Source: an uncultured Collinsella sp. (GTDB lineage Bacteria > Actinomycetota > Coriobacteriia > Coriobacteriales > Coriobacteriaceae). From it: DNA of 15,247 nt. The position numbers and the translations under genes are program-made. The stretch is taken from the NCBI GenBank assembly GCA_902470095.1, contig CABRFG010000055.1, positions 1 through 15,247 on the forward strand. The letters are read 5' to 3'. Numbering within the stretch: the first letter of the stretch is position 1; each line of letters opens with the position of its first letter. Shown here in pieces: positions 12,894 to 15,247 of this stretch. The notes beneath the pieces are model-generated. The model did no database searches and had not been told where the DNA came from. It was given only the letters and a program-made list of their open reading frames with translations.

Positions 12894-15247
12894 TACCGTC
12901 ACCCTTGCCGCGCTTGGTCAGCACGAAGACGGCGATGAGCGCAAGGCCAATCACGCCGGCGGCGATGCCAACGATGGCGAGCGGGTTGGTGCCCGTCTCC
13001 TGCTCGGAAGCACCAGAGGACTTCTTAGCAGTGGTCGTGGAAGCAGCGCCCGTATCGGACTTGGAATCGGACTTCTTGTCGGACTTGCTGTCCTTCTTCT
13101 CAGACTTCTTCTCATCCTTCTTGTCGGACTTATCGGAGCCCTTCTTGTCGGACTTGTTTTCCTTGGTCTCGGTCTTGGTCGACACCGTCGTCTTGGTCAC
13201 CGGCTTCTGACCCGGGGCGATAGCGCCGCCGGCCTGCGGGCCCTTAGAGCCGGAACCAGCGCCGGAACCCGTACCAGTGCCCGTGCCGGTACCAGTACCA
13301 GAACCGCTGCCGCCGCTGGAGCCAGAACCGCCATTGTCACCAGAATTGGTGGCATTCTTGGTCCACTTGGCATACAGCGTCAGATCGGCCGTCACCGGCG
13401 TACTGAAGTCATACGCTTGCGTGCACGCCTCATCGGTATACCAACCGCCGAAGGTATAGCCCTTGCGACGCGGTTTTACAGCAGGCTCCGTAGCAGTTTT
13501 ACCAGCCTTAATACGTTGGGAATCGAGCACAATAGAATCTGCACCATTTGCGTCAAACGAGACAGTATAGCGATTGACCTTCTGGCCATTTCCCTTAATC
13601 GCGAACAACTTGCCCGAATCGTTAGCGTAGTAGAGTGAACCATCAGAACCGACCGAAATCGACGACATGCAGTACTGCTGGTTCTCGGCCGACGGTCTAT
13701 AGAGCAGCTCAGCCTCTTCGTCACCTATGCGATAGCGATAAATGCCGCCAGGATTATTGTTGGACGTAAAGTATACATAGGTATGACCATCTTGAATGGA
13801 AACCACAGGCTGTGACTTAACATCGCCGCTGCCCGTAAAACCACTTGCAGAAGAATCCTCGCGGATGAAGTTACCGTCTGCCTTATAAATTGAATAATCG
13901 ACCGTAAGCGTATCGGCGTCGATAATTGCAAGCTGACCATAGTGGCTCGTAAGACTGTTTTGGGGACCGCCCATAAAGGACTCAATCGACGTGCCGCCAA
14001 CTACAATCTTACCGTTGACAAACACGGGTGTAGAGGTCGAGCTGCTGCCAAACGTAACTTTACCCAGTTCTGAAAGGGCCCCATCATTAGCGATAGCAAT
14101 TTTATGGAGCGTGCCATCGGCACTCACAACGTAAGCAGTAGCCCCATCAACAAGCACGTTCGCGCGAACGCGATCGGCGATCTTAAGCTTTGCTACGGTC
14201 TTTCCAGTCGAAGGATCAACCGTGCTGACAGTGCCTGAATCATCCGCGATAACGCCATAGTCGCCCGAGAACGCCATGCCAGCCCAGTAATAGCCCTTGC
14301 TGTTTTCATTCTTGTGCTGCCACATGACTTTACCGTCAGAAATACGAACACAAAGCAGGTAGCCGTCACTCGAGTCAATCCAATCGGCCGAAGCGGTACC
14401 AAAATAGGCATAGCCATCGCGAACCGAAACAGAAGCAAGCGACTGCTGCGCGCCATCGGGACCGGCCGGCAACCCATCGGTAACCCAAACCGTCGCAAGC
14501 ACATCAACCGTTAAGGCCTGAAGACGACCGCCTGAAAGCGGAACAAGCACAACACCATTGGTATATACCATGCGTGAGGTGGAATCAATTGCAGCAGCCA
14601 AAGGTGACTCTAGAACGGTCTTGCCCGTCTCGACATCCTTTTTGAGCAATTTAGAACCAACTGCCACATAGAGATAGTCACCGATCAGCAACGCATCGGA
14701 AACACCCTTATTGCCGTCCGCACGCGTCTTAAGCTCGCTTACCCATTTCTCATCTGCATCCTTAGTGGGCACAGGTGCGTCGGTAACCTTGTCGGCACTT
14801 GTAAAGCCCGACCAGTCGCTATCCCAGTTAGGGCGTGCAGCGCTCGGATTAAGAACAACGTTGTCGACACCGGGCAAAGTATCCCCAGGGGCGTAAGCCC
14901 AAACGACCTTATCGCCCGACTTAAGCACGTAGTCGTTATCGAGTTGAGTTCCAGGAACGCCGTTGACAAAGAACGACCAAGCGCCGGACAGCTCGGTACC
15001 ATCAAGCGGAGAAACGAGGCTATGGACACCCCAATAGCCGAATTGGTCGTACATCTTGGACTCGATGCCAAGGGCGTCGAAATAGGTAGCGGAGGCATCC
15101 TTGATCGACGTGCCCTTAACAAACACCTGGGTCGACGGGCTCGTCCAACGCTGAGCCATCCCGGCCTTTTTGCCAATAATCTCCATCGTGACGGAAACCT
15201 GCTCGGGCGCGGGGTCGCCGTACTTCGAGTAGCACCAGACGACGGAG
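12883..15247 (-). CDS. Large multidomain surface protein (DUF4430, PQQ-type propeller, InlB repeat), 5' end outside window
   Basis: The frame is open to the window edge, so 787 C-terminal residues are visible; the Met at 15186 is internal. Order from the edge: the end of one DUF4430-like unit (VVWCYSKYGD); a complete second one (about 15200-14880, ending DYVLKSGDKVVWAYAPGD); a PQQ/YVTN-type beta-propeller (about 14745-13575) with repeated blades such as LIGDYLYVAVG, VRDGYAYFGTAS and SDGSLYYANDSGKLFAI; an InlB/Listeria-Bacteroides repeat (13569-13354) with KGYTFGGWYTD and LTLYAKW; a Gly/Ser/Thr linker with a GT run; a Lys/Ser/Asp-rich stretch; and a membrane helix (12919-12987) with a basic tail. 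EQETG just before the helix is a relic-like version of LPxTG. It probably projects from the wall and binds a ligand or host structure. It is co-transcribed with the small DUF4430 gene. Domain calls are good, function is unknown. Confidence 0.9.
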   Translation of the reverse strand, partial: SVVWCYSKYGDPAPEQVSVTMEIIGKKAGMAQRWTSPSTQVFVKGTSIKDASATYFDALGIESKMYDQFGYWGVHSLVSPLDGTELSGAWSFFVNGVPGTQLDNDYVLKSGDKVVWAYAPGDTLPGVDNVVLNPSAARPNWDSDWSGFTSADKVTDAPVPTKDADEKWVSELKTRADGNKGVSDALLIGDYLYVAVGSKLLKKDVETGKTVLESPLAAAIDSTSRMVYTNGVVLVPLSGGRLQALTVDVLATVWVTDGLPAGPDGAQQSLASVSVRDGYAYFGTASADWIDSSDGYLLCVRISDGKVMWQHKNENSKGYYWAGMAFSGDYGVIADDSGTVSTVDPSTGKTVAKLKIADRVRANVLVDGATAYVVSADGTLHKIAIANDGALSELGKVTFGSSSTSTPVFVNGKIVVGGTSIESFMGGPQNSLTSHYGQLAIIDADTLTVDYSIYKADGNFIREDSSASGFTGSGDVKSQPVVSIQDGHTYVYFTSNNNPGGIYRYRIGDEEAELLYRPSAENQQYCMSSISVGSDGSLYYANDSGKLFAIKGNGQKVNRYTVSFDANGADSIVLDSQRIKAGKTATEPAVKPRRKGYTFGGWYTDEACTQAYDFSTPVTADLTLYAKWTKNATNSGDNGGSGSSGGSGSGTGTGTGTGTGSGAGSGSKGPQAGGAIAPGQKPVTKTTVSTKTETKENKSDKKGSDKSDKKDEKKSEKKDSKSDKKSDSKSDTGAASTTTAKKSSGASEQETGTNPLAIVGIAAGVIGLALIAVFVLTKRGKGDGNAR

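Noticed and set aside
12868..13638. 256-codon plus-strand frame opposite the surface-protein linkers
   Set aside because: The Leu/Gly/Arg-rich product mirrors the low-complexity Lys/Ser/Asp and Gly/Thr coding on the minus strand; there is no start signal or domain.
1..15247. CRISPR array, tRNA genes, phage or transposase genes
   Set aside because: I looked for regularly spaced repeats, cloverleaf-like sequences and integrase or transposase motifs and found none.

Overview
The window is GC-rich, densely coded and chromosomal. It holds no tRNA, rRNA, CRISPR array, transposase or phage gene that I can see. Gene content suggests an anaerobic gut actinobacterium of the class Coriobacteriia, most likely Collinsella or a relative. 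The supporting genes are queH beside queA, a class III fructose-bisphosphatase, a DegV protein, and surface proteins with DUF4430, PQQ-propeller and InlB-type domains. The taxonomic call is inference from gene families and composition, not from a marker gene.

Left block, minus strand (1-2644). Transcription order is a small membrane zincin-like protease (DUF3267 type), then queH (epoxyqueuosine reductase), then queA (tRNA ribosyltransferase-isomerase). QueA makes epoxyqueuosine in tRNA and QueH reduces it to queuosine, so queH-queA is a functional pair. Between the zincin and queH lies a perfect 36-bp inverted repeat with a 36-nt loop. A diverged copy of its outer sequence forms the last codons of queH.

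Centre left, plus strand (2777-6071). A methionyl-tRNA-synthetase-like class I ligase is followed by an RsmB/NOP2/Sun-type RNA m5C methyltransferase, probably as one operon. The ligase keeps the MetRS scaffold but has changed most of the residues that form the methionine pocket. A previously uncalled 56-residue membrane protein (6096-6266, minus) lies convergent to the methyltransferase.

Centre (6458-8520). A TIM-barrel-like protein of unknown role ends at a good terminator. A DegV-family lipid-binding protein runs convergent to it.

Centre right, plus strand (8841-11858). fbp (class III FBPase) sits behind a 320-nt non-coding region that carries several operator-like repeats. It is followed by two related GtrA-family membrane proteins, apparently a tandem duplication, ending at a strong terminator.

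Right block, minus strand (12018-15247 and beyond). Two cell-surface proteins overlap by 11 nt. The first in transcription order is large and 5'-truncated by the window edge, with DUF4430 domains, a PQQ-type propeller, an InlB B-repeat, charged linkers and a C-terminal membrane anchor. The second is membrane-anchored at its N-terminus and ends in a DUF4430 domain. Their own terminator is at 11960-11997. They look like a two-component surface binding or adhesion module.

The best candidates for something new are the MetRS-like enzyme with an altered pocket, the DUF4430/propeller surface pair, and the long inverted repeat next to queH.
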